From contig CAMQOJ010000191.1 in NCBI GenBank assembly GCA_947003375.1, forward strand, positions 1 through 7,821: 7,821 nucleotides of DNA, read 5' to 3'. The stretch is from an uncultured Lachnospiraceae bacterium (GTDB taxonomy: Bacteria; Bacillota; Clostridia; Lachnospirales; Lachnospiraceae). Positions 1 to 5,222 of this stretch are shown here, piece after piece. The first letter of the stretch is position 1; each line of letters begins with the position of its first letter. A model generated the notes under the pieces. The model saw only the letters and a list, made by a program, of their open reading frames with translations. It did no database searches and was not told where the DNA came from. The translations under genes and the position numbers were made by a program.

Positions 1-5
1 TTCCG

Positions 6-1748
6 CTATTCCACATCCTGCAGGGCGGCGAAGTCCTCCTCGCCGGTGCGGACCTTGATGACGCGATCCACGTTGTAGACGAATATCTTGCCGTCCCCGA
101 TATGGCCGGTGTAAAGAGCCTTCTTGGCGGCCTCCACCACGGTCTCCACGGGGATCTTGCTGACCACCACTTCCACTTTTACCTTAGGCAGCAGGGTAGC
201 GTCCATCTCCACACCGCGGTACATCTCGCCCGCGCCCTTCTGGATGCCGCAGCCCATGACCTGGGTCACGGTCATGCCGGTGACGCCGAGATCGTTCATA
301 GCCTTCTTCAGCCTGTCATACCGGGACAGCTTGGCGATGATGGCCACCTTGTACATGCCGGTGGCGGACAGATGAGGCTCCGCAGCCACCTGCACCGCTG
401 CCGCCCGCCTGGCTGTGGAGGCCTCCTCGTACACATCGGTGCCAAGGTCTGTATTTTCGTTTACATCCATACCATAGTTCGACACATCCATGATGGAGAA
501 GCCGGAGTAGGCGGAAGCCAGGCCATGCTCCGGGCCGTCCAGTCCTACAATCTCCTCTTCCTCCGTGACACGCAGGCCTACCACGGCCTTGATGATCAGG
601 AAGGTGATGGTAATGGTCACGGCTGCCCATGCGCCTACGCTGACGACACCGATCAGCTGCAGTCCCAGCTGATGGAAGCCGCCGCCGTAGAACAGGCCGC
701 AGGTCTCGCTGCCGGGGGCGCTGGTGGTGGCGAAGAGGCCTGTGGCGATGGTGCCCCAGATGCCGTTCATGCAGTGCACTGCCACCGCCCCCACAGGGTC
801 GTCTATACGCAGCTTGTAGTCAAGAAGCCATACGCCGAACACCACCAGCACGCCGGACACGGCACCGATGACGGTGGCGCCCAGGGCATCCGTCACGTCA
901 CAGGGCGCGGTGATGGCCACCAAGCCAGCCAGAGAAGCGTTCAGGCACATGGATACATCAGGCTTGCCGTACTTGACCCAGGTGAAGACCATGCACACCA
1001 CGGTGGCCACCGCAGGCGCTACGGTAGTGGTCAGGAAGATGGATCCCAGCTGCTCCACGCTGGTGGCCGCCGCGCCGTTGAAGCCGTACCAGCCAAGCCA
1101 GAGGATGAACACGCCCAGGGCCCCCAGGGGGATGCTGTGGCCGGGGAAGGCGTTGACTTTCGTCACCTTTCCGTCCTTATCCCTGACGAACTTCCCGATA
1201 CGGGGCCCCAAGAGCCTAGCGCCGATTAGGGCACAGATGCCGCCCACCATGTGGATGGCGCAGGAGCCTGCGAAATCGTGGAAGCCCATCCGGGCCAGCC
1301 ACCCGCCGCCCCAGATCCAGTGGGCCTCTATGGGGTAGATCAGGGCGGATATCACTGCGGAATAGATGCAGTAGGAAAGGAACTTGGTTCGCTCCGCCAT
1401 GGCCCCGGACACGATGGTGGCCGTGGTGGCGCAGAACACCAGGTTGAACACAAAGTTGGACCAGTCGAAGCTCTCGTAGGCCGTGAAGATGTCGAAGCCC
1501 GGCTTGCCGATTAGACCCACCATGTCCTCGCCCAGCAGCAGGCTGAAGCCGATCAGGATGAACACCACGGTGCCGATGCAGAAGTCCATCAGGTTCTTCA
1601 TGATGATGTTGCCCGCGTTCTTGGCTCTGGTGAAGCCCGCCTCCACCATGGCGAAGCCCGCCTGCATCCAGAACACCAGCGCCGCACCTATCAGGAACCA
1701 TACGGCGAACAGCTGTCGGTTCATCGATTCAAAAATCTCTTCTGTCAT
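6..1748 (-). CDS. amt: Ammonium transporter with fused C-terminal PII signalling domain
   Basis: A 580-aa membrane protein that conducts ammonium/ammonia across the cytoplasmic membrane, with a nitrogen sensor built in. Residues about 12-392 form the Amt domain. It carries the twin pore histidines H166 (CAIHMVGG) and H325 (AVHCMNG), D158 in DFAG, W146 in WGGG and F223 in YGFN, and ends with the conserved cytoplasmic tail GLRVTEEEE...HGLASAY (391-414). A 50-residue linker follows, then a complete PII domain (465-577) with Q503, Y510-R511-G512, G551-D-G-K554 and R567-T-G-E. In GlnK the YRG arginine plugs the Amt pore, so the fusion probably gates in cis. The uridylylation tyrosine (Tyr51 in E. 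coli GlnB) is Met515. The start at 1748 is chosen because AGAGGAGGAG sits just upstream. An in-frame ATG at 1823 falls inside the leader terminator and lacks a ribosome binding site. Function is confident; cis-gating is inferred. Confidence 0.96.
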   Translation of the reverse strand: MTEEIFESMNRQLFAVWFLIGAALVFWMQAGFAMVEAGFTRAKNAGNIIMKNLMDFCIGTVVFILIGFSLLLGEDMVGLIGKPGFDIFTAYESFDWSNFVFNLVFCATTATIVSGAMAERTKFLSYCIYSAVISALIYPIEAHWIWGGGWLARMGFHDFAGSCAIHMVGGICALIGARLLGPRIGKFVRDKDGKVTKVNAFPGHSIPLGALGVFILWLGWYGFNGAAATSVEQLGSIFLTTTVAPAVATVVCMVFTWVKYGKPDVSMCLNASLAGLVAITAPCDVTDALGATVIGAVSGVLVVFGVWLLDYKLRIDDPVGAVAVHCMNGIWGTIATGLFATTSAPGSETCGLFYGGGFHQLGLQLIGVVSVGAWAAVTITITFLIIKAVVGLRVTEEEEIVGLDGPEHGLASAYSGFSIMDVSNYGMDVNENTDLGTDVYEEASTARRAAAVQVAAEPHLSATGMYKVAIIAKLSRYDRLKKAMNDLGVTGMTVTQVMGCGIQKGAGEMYRGVEMDATLLPKVKVEVVVSKIPVETVVEAAKKALYTGHIGDGKIFVYNVDRVIKVRTGEEDFAALQDVE

Positions 1749-1803
1749 ATGTCTCTCCTCCTCTTTGTGGCGAAACCCGCTGCCTTTCCTCTCCGGCTGC
1801 CAT

Positions 1804-1855
1804 AAACCAAAACAGCGATGCAAAGAGAGATTACGAAGCCTCTTTGCATCGCTGT
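1804..1855 (-). terminator. Intrinsic terminator inside the amt leader
   Basis: A perfect 16-bp inverted repeat (arms 1812-1827 and 1840-1855, 12-nt loop). On the minus strand it is followed by TTTTGGTTT. It lies upstream of the amt start codon and downstream of the amt promoter, so it is placed to stop transcription before the gene is reached. The U-tract is interrupted by GG, so termination may be partial. Confidence 0.65.
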
Positions 1856-1908
1856 ATCCGGTGGAACGGTAGGCCTGTGAGACAGAGCGGTTTCCCGTCC
1901 TTTTTCAT

Positions 1909-1961
1909 TCGGCAGTCCGGTTTCCGGTAAACTCCCGGCGGTTGCGTCCCCGGACTGCCGA
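1909..1961 (-). other. Perfect 12-bp leader hairpin
   Basis: The arms TCGGCAGTCCGG (1909-1920) and CCGGACTGCCGA (1950-1961) pair without mismatch. They enclose 29 nt in which two CCGG blocks can form a smaller stem. It lies mid-leader and may be part of a ligand- or protein-binding fold. No family is recognised. Confidence 0.6.
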
Positions 1962-1965
1962 CACA

Positions 1966-1996
1966 AAAGGCGCTACGGATCTCCCATAGCGCCTTT
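1966..1996 (-). other. Promoter-proximal 10-bp leader hairpin
   Basis: The arms AAAGGCGCTA (1966-1975) and TAGCGCCTTT (1987-1996) pair perfectly around an 11-nt loop. That loop can close two or three further pairs. On the minus strand the stem is followed by TG after the final T-run, so it is terminator-like but weak. It begins within about 10 nt of the predicted transcription start. Confidence 0.55.
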
Positions 1997-2010
1997 GCTT
2001 TATGAGGAAG

Positions 2011-2039
2011 AGTATAGCATCCCCGCCTCGGGCTGTCAA
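2011..2039 (-). promoter_or_regulatory. Sigma-A promoter for amt
   Basis: Minus strand: -35 TTGACA (2039-2034), 17-bp spacer, -10 TATACT (2016-2011). The -35 matches consensus fully and the -10 in five of six positions, with ideal spacing. The predicted transcription start is near 2004. Since the promoter itself is strong, control is more likely in the leader. Confidence 0.85.
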
Positions 2040-2218
2040 CCGGTTTTTCCGGTGGTGGAATCTGCGTTTTTCCGGCAATATATACAAAAAACCGTATAAA
2101 TGCCCTGTAAATCCCTTCATTTCCTGTGGATTTTGTACAGTATTTCATCAGGGCAGAAATCCGTCCTAAAAGGCCTCTTCCATTTCTGTGCCCGCCCCCT
2201 GTCGGGCAGTCCGCAATT
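2040..2218 (-). other. Intergenic region downstream of the GNAT gene
   Basis: There is no gene here. Two adjacent short hairpins lie just after the GNAT stop codon: TGCCCG/CGGGCA (2189-2208) and CAGAAAT/ATTTCTG (2154-2160 with 2182-2188). Neither is followed by a T-run on the minus strand, so I cannot call a clear terminator. The rest (2041-2150) is AT-rich with a T-tract and nothing else I recognise. Confidence 0.35.
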
Positions 2219-2962
2219 TCAGCGAAATTTCTCTATGAGGAGACGGTAGTATTCCCTGCCTCCAAGGGGCAGCCGCGCATCCCTGCAAAAGCCAAGCTTT
2301 CCGCAGAGCCTCAGGGAGGGCCCGTTTTCCGTTTCCACCAGGGCCTGTACCTGCCGGAACTCCAGGGCGCTCCAGCCATAGGCCAGGATGGCCCTGCAGA
2401 CTTCCTCCGCGTACCCCCTGCGCTGCCAGGGCACGCCGATGATGAAGCCCAGCTCCGGCTCGTCGAAGCCCTCTCTGTATGAAAAGCCCGCCCTGCCGAT
2501 GACGGCGCCGGTCTCCCGCTCTATCACGGTCCACACGCCGAAGCCGAAGAAGGTGTAGACTTTTTCGATGTAATCCCGGACGTACTGCCGCTCCTCCTCC
2601 ACCTCCGGATACAGGCCTTCCATGTACTCCGTGATGGCCGGGTGGCTGTAGATCTGGTAGAACGACTCCACGTCCTCGGGAATGGTCTCACGAATCAGGC
2701 ACCGGGCCGTCCGCAGGATGTTCCAGGGCAGGCCCTTGAGCCTGCGGTAGGCCCGCTCTATATATTCCGGCTCCAGGTCCTCCGGATCCTCCACGGCGAA
2801 GAGGAAGCCGGAGAAGTCCTGGTCCCGGTTCCCCGGGTGGAGGTAGATCAGCACCGCCTCCCCTGCCTCACGCAGCCCCCGGGCTGTCCCTGCGTCATCG
2901 GTAAGGTACAGGACGCCCCGGTGCCCTTCCGTTTCCACCTCTATTTCCTTCAGATAAACCAC
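2219..2962 (-). CDS. GNAT family N-acetyltransferase (RimJ/RimL-like) with N-terminal extension
   Basis: A 247-aa cytoplasmic acetyltransferase. Residues about 88-246 form a GNAT domain of the RimJ/RimL-type family: RCLIRETIPEDVESFYQIY, then GRAGFS, ELGFIIGVPWQ, the acetyl-CoA loop Q180-R-R-G-Y-A185, and ENGPSLRLCGKLGF. Substrate is unknown; family members acetylate protein N-termini or small amines. Residues 1-80 form a separate alpha/beta segment (VLYLTDDAGTARGLREAG...VLIYLHPGNRDQDFSG). I think this layout recurs in Lachnospiraceae, but its role is unknown to me. The GTG at 2962 is chosen as start because GGGGAGGAG sits 6-7 nt upstream. An in-frame ATG at 3094 lies within the cyclophilin promoter region and has no ribosome binding site. 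Divergent from the cyclophilin gene. Confidence 0.85.
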   Translation of the reverse strand: MVYLKEIEVETEGHRGVLYLTDDAGTARGLREAGEAVLIYLHPGNRDQDFSGFLFAVEDPEDLEPEYIERAYRRLKGLPWNILRTARCLIRETIPEDVESFYQIYSHPAITEYMEGLYPEVEEERQYVRDYIEKVYTFFGFGVWTVIERETGAVIGRAGFSYREGFDEPELGFIIGVPWQRRGYAEEVCRAILAYGWSALEFRQVQALVETENGPSLRLCGKLGFCRDARLPLGGREYYRLLIEKFR

Positions 2963-3031
2963 GTTTCTCCTCCCCGCGCTGCCTGTCCCGGCATAGCTAT
3001 ACGAAAACCTTGCCCAACCCGGATTTTCTTC

Positions 3032-3060
3032 TTTACGATATGCGTCTTTTCGGGTACAAT
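3032..3060 (+). promoter_or_regulatory. Promoter for the cyclophilin gene
   Basis: -35 TTTACG (3032-3037), 17-bp spacer, -10 TACAAT (3055-3060). The predicted start near 3067 gives a leader of about 45 nt. The ribosome binding site AAAGGA precedes the ATG at 3114. The -10 lies inside the left arm of an inverted repeat. Confidence 0.6.
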
Positions 3061-3084
3061 AGGTTAGACATGTTTCTATTGTAC
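3054..3084. repeat. 9-bp inverted repeat over the divergent promoter region, possible operator
   Basis: GTACAATAG (3054-3062) and CTATTGTAC (3076-3084) are perfect reverse complements separated by 13 bp. The left arm contains the cyclophilin -10. The right arm contains TACAAT on the opposite strand (3083-3078), pointing toward the GNAT gene. An arm that includes the -10 cannot be wholly transcribed from this promoter, so a DNA operator is more likely than an RNA hairpin. Confidence 0.5.
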
Positions 3085-3113
3085 ACCATTTCAATGAGAA
3101 AGGATATCAGATT

Positions 3114-3635
3114 ATGGCACAAAATCCGATTGTAACCATTACCATGGAAGACGGAGGCATCGTCAAGCTGGAGCTGTACCCCGAGACCGCTCCCGTCTCC
3201 GTGAACAATTTCATCAGCCTGGTGCAGAAGAAATTCTATGACGGGCTGATCTTCCACAGGGTCATCAAGGGCTTCATGATCCAGGGCGGCTGCCCGGACG
3301 GCACAGGCATGGGAGGCCCCGGCTATTCCATCAAGGGCGAGTTCGCCCAGAACGGCGTCGCCAACAGCTTAAAGCACACAGAGGGCGTGCTGTCCATGGC
3401 GAGGTCCATGCACCCCGACTCCGCCGGGAGCCAGTTCTTCATCATGCACAAGAACGCGCCCCATCTGGACGGAGGCTACGCTGCCTTCGGGAAGGTTGTC
3501 GAGGGGATGGATGTGGTGAACCGCATCGCGGAGACGGCCACCGATAATTCCGACAGGCCTCTGGAGCCCCAGATCATGCAGAGCGTCACGGTAGATACTT
3601 TTGGAGTGGAATATCCGGAACCGGAGAAAATCTGA
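3114..3635 (+). CDS. ppiB: Cyclophilin-type peptidyl-prolyl cis-trans isomerase
   Basis: A 173-aa protein that speeds cis-trans isomerisation of Xaa-Pro bonds during protein folding. A single cyclophilin domain fills residues 5-165. It carries FHRVIKGFMIQGG (48-59), in which R50 matches the catalytic arginine, then GVLSMAR (91-97), SAGSQFFI (103-110) and LDGGYAAFGKVVEGMDVV (118-135). The tryptophan that eukaryotic cyclophilins use to bind cyclosporin is H117 here, as in many bacterial forms with low drug affinity. There is no signal peptide or lipobox, so it acts in the cytoplasm. The start is supported by AAAGGA about 10 nt upstream. It is the only plus-strand gene in the window, with its own promoter and terminator. 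Confidence 0.95.
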   Translation: MAQNPIVTITMEDGGIVKLELYPETAPVSVNNFISLVQKKFYDGLIFHRVIKGFMIQGGCPDGTGMGGPGYSIKGEFAQNGVANSLKHTEGVLSMARSMHPDSAGSQFFIMHKNAPHLDGGYAAFGKVVEGMDVVNRIAETATDNSDRPLEPQIMQSVTVDTFGVEYPEPEKI

Positions 3636-3742
3636 GCACGGCCCATTATCTCCTGAATTCCTTTTTTCCTGTACAGCTTATTTACGGATTTATGTGTAGA
3701 TATATGCTGGCAGGCGCAGCACATCCGGGTTCCCCGGACCGG
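3636..3742. other. Short AT-rich gap after the cyclophilin gene
   Basis: This stretch of about 107 bp holds a T6 run at 3662-3667 and the hairpin CCGGG-TTC-CCCGG at 3725-3737. I see no gene or promoter in it. Confidence 0.5.
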
Positions 3743-3786
3743 AAAAGTCGGAGAGCATTCTCATCAATTCAGATTCTCCGACTTTT
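3743..3786. terminator. Bidirectional terminator downstream of the cyclophilin gene
   Basis: A perfect 12-bp inverted repeat, AAAAGTCGGAGA (3743-3754) and TCTCCGACTTTT (3775-3786). Each strand ends in TTTT, so it can stop transcription both ways. It serves the cyclophilin on + and any transcript of the small frame 3764-3922 on -. A compact hairpin, CCGGG-TTC-CCCGG (3725-3737), lies just before it. Confidence 0.7.
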
Positions 3787-3922
3787 CATCATTGCCTTGC
3801 GCTAAATACTTGTCCCTTATCTTCTTAAGAAATATAAGGTCATCTTTCCCCTTCAGTCGCTTTGCCGCCACAGGAACACCGTTAAAGGCTTTTTCCGCAT
3901 TCACACTTTGTTCACAATTCAT
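3764..3922 (-). pseudogene. Short reading frame, possible remnant of a gene cut by module A
   Basis: A 52-codon frame beginning MNCEQSVNAEKAFNGVPV and ending in TGA at 3764. The middle is charged and probably helical (AAKRLKGKDDLIFLKKIRDKY). Codon choice resembles real genes here, and its last codons overlap the stem of the 3743-3786 terminator, as at many true gene ends. Against an intact gene, there is no ribosome binding site before the ATG, and an in-frame stop directly precedes it. The frame's start coincides with the outer edge of homology module A (about 3918). I infer that it is the C-terminal end of a gene whose front was lost when the module arrived. The protein is not recognised. 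Confidence 0.35.
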
Positions 3923-3947
3923 TCAAGTATTTTTAAATTGTAGATCA

Positions 3948-3975
3948 TTGTTTAGACATCTCTCTCCCCTATACT
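3948..3975 (+). promoter_or_regulatory. Promoter-like block of module A
   Basis: TTGTTT (3948-3953), 16-bp spacer, TATACT (3970-3975). The spacer overlaps the conserved TTTAGACAT, and the same arrangement occurs in module B. Conservation in two diverged copies supports a working promoter with a start near 3982. Confidence 0.5.
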
Positions 3976-3981
3976 ATATTT

Positions 3982-4091
3982 ATCGACAACGCAAGCCACA
4001 GTTACTGTTTACTAAATAACTTTTTCATAATAATGCCAAGGGACTTCGGTTCCTTGGCATCCTCCCTTTTTAGGGAGATTCTCCCTTTTTT
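3982..4091 (+). ncRNA. Predicted small RNA A, about 110-140 nt
   Basis: Inferred transcript from the module A promoter to the T6 run at 4086-4091, or to 4121 if the first terminator is read through. Its core is a hairpin with arms TGCCAAGGGAC (4034-4044) and GTTCCTTGGCA (4049-4059) closed by a cTTCGg tetraloop. CATCCTCCC follows, which is complementary to Shine-Dalgarno sequences. Module B has the same hairpin with an A-T to G-C compensatory change and a GCAA loop. Expression is not shown; no known RNA family is recognised. Confidence 0.45.
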
Positions 4092-4121
4092 AGAGGGATA
4101 CTCCCTTTCCGGGAGCTTTTT
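4073..4121 (+). terminator. Tandem intrinsic terminators ending module A
   Basis: GGGAG-ATT-CTCCC (4073-4085) followed by T6 (4086-4091), then CTCCC-TTTCC-GGGAG (4101-4115) followed by CTTTTT. The T-runs are on the plus strand only, so they act on rightward transcription. The last T-run touches the stop codon of the convergent hydrolase gene. CTCCC at 4062-4066 can also pair with GGGAG at 4073-4077, so two pairing registers compete. Confidence 0.65.
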
Positions 4122-4122
4122 G

Positions 4123-5004
4123 TCACAGTCTGGGATACAGCTCCTGGAAGATGGCATCCATCAACGGCTTCCCATCCCTGCACTCCGCCACCGTGGATAT
4201 CACGGCATCCTTGTCCCGTAGTATGATGGAGAGCTGCAGGTACTTGCCGTCCGCCCGGAAAGACCCGTGAGGCCCTCCCCAGAACAGATAGCCATAGCCG
4301 TAATCCTCCTCCAGGTCGGTGGGGACCTGGGCCTTCAGGCTCGCCGCCACCCAGTCCGCGGGAACCAGTTGCTTTCCCTCCCACATACCTTTCTGCAGAT
4401 ACAATACCCCCAGCTTATGCAGCTCCGACAATGTGAGGAACAGGCCTCCGGCCCCGAAGGTATATCCCAGCGGGTCCGTCTCCCAGGTAGGGCGGCGGAT
4501 GCCCATCGGGCGGAAAAGCCGCGGCGTCAGGTAGGACACTAAATCGCAGCCCGCCCTGCGCTGGACCAGCACCCCTGCCAGGTAGGGGCCCACATTGTTG
4601 TAGACGAACTTCGTCCCGGGGCGGCAGGTGAAGGGAAAGCCCAGGGACATCTTCACCCAGTCATCCTGCTCATACAGCGGGCGCTGGGCCCCCATCAGCC
4701 CTGCCTGCTCCTGCCCCAGGCACATGGTCAAAAGGTCTCTCACCGTGGCCAGCTCCAGGTACTCGCCCACCTGCTCAGGCAGGTCCTCCGCAAAAGCGTC
4801 CACCAGCCTCTCCTCCAGGGACAAAAGCCCCTCCCTGGCTGCTATCCCTACCGCCGCCGAGGTGAAGCTCTTGCTGGCGGAATACACATTGCGGCGGCAT
4901 TCATCGTCCCACAGATGCTTCCATATATCCCTGCCGCCCTGGCTGACCTTCACCCCCAGAATCCCCGTCTTCTCCGTGCGCTCCATGAACCTTCCGATAT
5001 CCAT
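4123..5004 (-). CDS. Serine hydrolase of the beta-lactamase (class C/esterase) family
   Basis: A 293-aa enzyme with the serine beta-lactamase/penicillin-binding fold (Pfam Beta-lactamase type). Motif 1 is S42-A-S-K45 in YSASKSFTS, with S42 the likely nucleophile. Motif 2 is Y135-N-N137 in FVYNNVGPYLAG. The third motif, KTG in true beta-lactamases, is replaced by H246-G-S in GGPHGSFRADGKY, as in many esterase or peptidase relatives. There is no signal peptide or membrane anchor, so a cytoplasmic esterase or amidase is more likely than an antibiotic-resistance enzyme; substrate unknown. The start is supported by GGGAGG about 8 nt upstream, and a promoter lies at 5044-5072. It is a single-gene unit bracketed by modules A and B in inverted orientation. 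No T-rich terminator of its own is seen on the minus strand. Confidence 0.88.
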   Translation of the reverse strand: MDIGRFMERTEKTGILGVKVSQGGRDIWKHLWDDECRRNVYSASKSFTSAAVGIAAREGLLSLEERLVDAFAEDLPEQVGEYLELATVRDLLTMCLGQEQAGLMGAQRPLYEQDDWVKMSLGFPFTCRPGTKFVYNNVGPYLAGVLVQRRAGCDLVSYLTPRLFRPMGIRRPTWETDPLGYTFGAGGLFLTLSELHKLGVLYLQKGMWEGKQLVPADWVAASLKAQVPTDLEEDYGYGYLFWGGPHGSFRADGKYLQLSIILRDKDAVISTVAECRDGKPLMDAIFQELYPRL

Positions 5005-5043
5005 TTCCTCTTCCTCCCTCGCTTTCTCTGTTTTGATGTCTCC

Positions 5044-5072
5044 ATGGTATCACACAAAACCGTCCCTGCCAA
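5044..5072 (-). promoter_or_regulatory. Promoter for the serine hydrolase
   Basis: Minus strand: -35 TTGGCA (5072-5067), 17-bp spacer, extended -10 TGATACCAT with hexamer TACCAT (5049-5044). Predicted start near 5037, leaving a leader of about 32 nt. It lies directly after the last array unit of module B, so the gene need not depend on module B's promoter. Confidence 0.65.
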
Positions 5073-5078
5073 CCGGAA

Positions 5079-5222
5079 TCCGCCTCCGGAGAGGGAAAAT
5101 CTCCGTGGAAAAGGTAGAATCTCTCGGGAAAAGGATAAATCCCCCGGGAAAAGAGAAACTCTCCATAGAAAGGAAAAATATGTCCAAAAAGAAAAATCTC
5201 CTGAAAAAGAAAAAATCCCCCC
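5079..5222 (-). repeat. Degenerate 20-bp tandem array of G-block/T-tract units
   Basis: On the minus strand, eight units of the form GGRGA-TT-Y-rich-TTTT. The A that ends the G-block falls at about 5216, 5197, 5179, 5160, 5140, 5120, 5100 and 5079, so the period is 20 bp over most of the array. Some units can fold as mini-terminators, for example GAGA-GTT-TCTC-TTTT (from 5162) and GGAGA...TCTCC (from 5104). A 20-bp period is not a multiple of three, which argues against coding. T-tracts phased at two helical turns could also bend DNA. Confidence 0.65.

Larger units (their letters stand above)
1749..2004 (-). promoter_or_regulatory. Long structured 5' leader of the ammonium transporter, candidate attenuator
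   Basis: About 255 nt separate the predicted transcription start from the amt start codon, with no credible gene between. Reading in the amt direction, the leader holds a perfect 10-bp stem (1996-1966), a perfect 12-bp stem closing a 29-nt internal region (1961-1909), a weaker imperfect hairpin over about 1900-1862, and the 16-bp terminator-like hairpin (1855-1812). Then come 55 nt and the ribosome binding site. This is the layout of a riboswitch or an antitermination leader. Nitrogen genes in Clostridia are often controlled by ANTAR antiterminators, but I do not see the paired six-base loops of that motif, and I do not recognise any riboswitch class. A possible competing pairing is GCCTTTT in the first hairpin with AAAGAGGC in the terminator 5' arm (7 bp with one G-U), which is weak. 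Confidence 0.6.
3918..4121 (+). repeat. Non-coding module A, inverted partner of module B
   Basis: Homologous to the minus strand at 5383-5075. Shared parts in order are: a 42-nt upstream block (29 of 42 identical, no gaps) ending in TTTAGACAT (3951-3959); TATACTA (3970-3976); a variable stretch; a 23-nt identical block (4009-4031); a tetraloop hairpin (4034-4059); the invariant 4056-4071 containing CATCCTCCCTTTTT; and a 20-bp-period array with G-blocks at 4073, 4093 and 4111. It lies between the cyclophilin terminator and the stop codon of the serine hydrolase, pointing at that gene's 3' end. It contains no coding frame. A repeated small-RNA gene or a mobile non-coding element is my reading; the family is not recognised. 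Confidence 0.75.

Noticed and set aside
102..1338. Long plus-strand frames of 375 and 156 aa opposite the transporter
   Set aside because: His/Gln/Gly-rich shadow translations of a GC-rich gene; the minus-strand protein has clear Amt and PII motifs.
1749..2010. T-box, SAM, glycine or cobalamin riboswitch in the amt leader
   Set aside because: The diagnostic conserved sequences of these classes, as I know them, are not seen. Only the hairpin-plus-terminator layout is supported.
1745..2148. Small minus-strand frames in the amt leader (71-105 aa)
   Set aside because: They overlap each other in different frames and cross the perfect hairpins. No ribosome binding sites or recognisable protein features support them, so the region is better explained as structured leader.
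3476..3724. Minus-strand frame with a Cys-rich start
   Set aside because: Most of it is the antisense of the cyclophilin gene, and it lacks a ribosome binding site.
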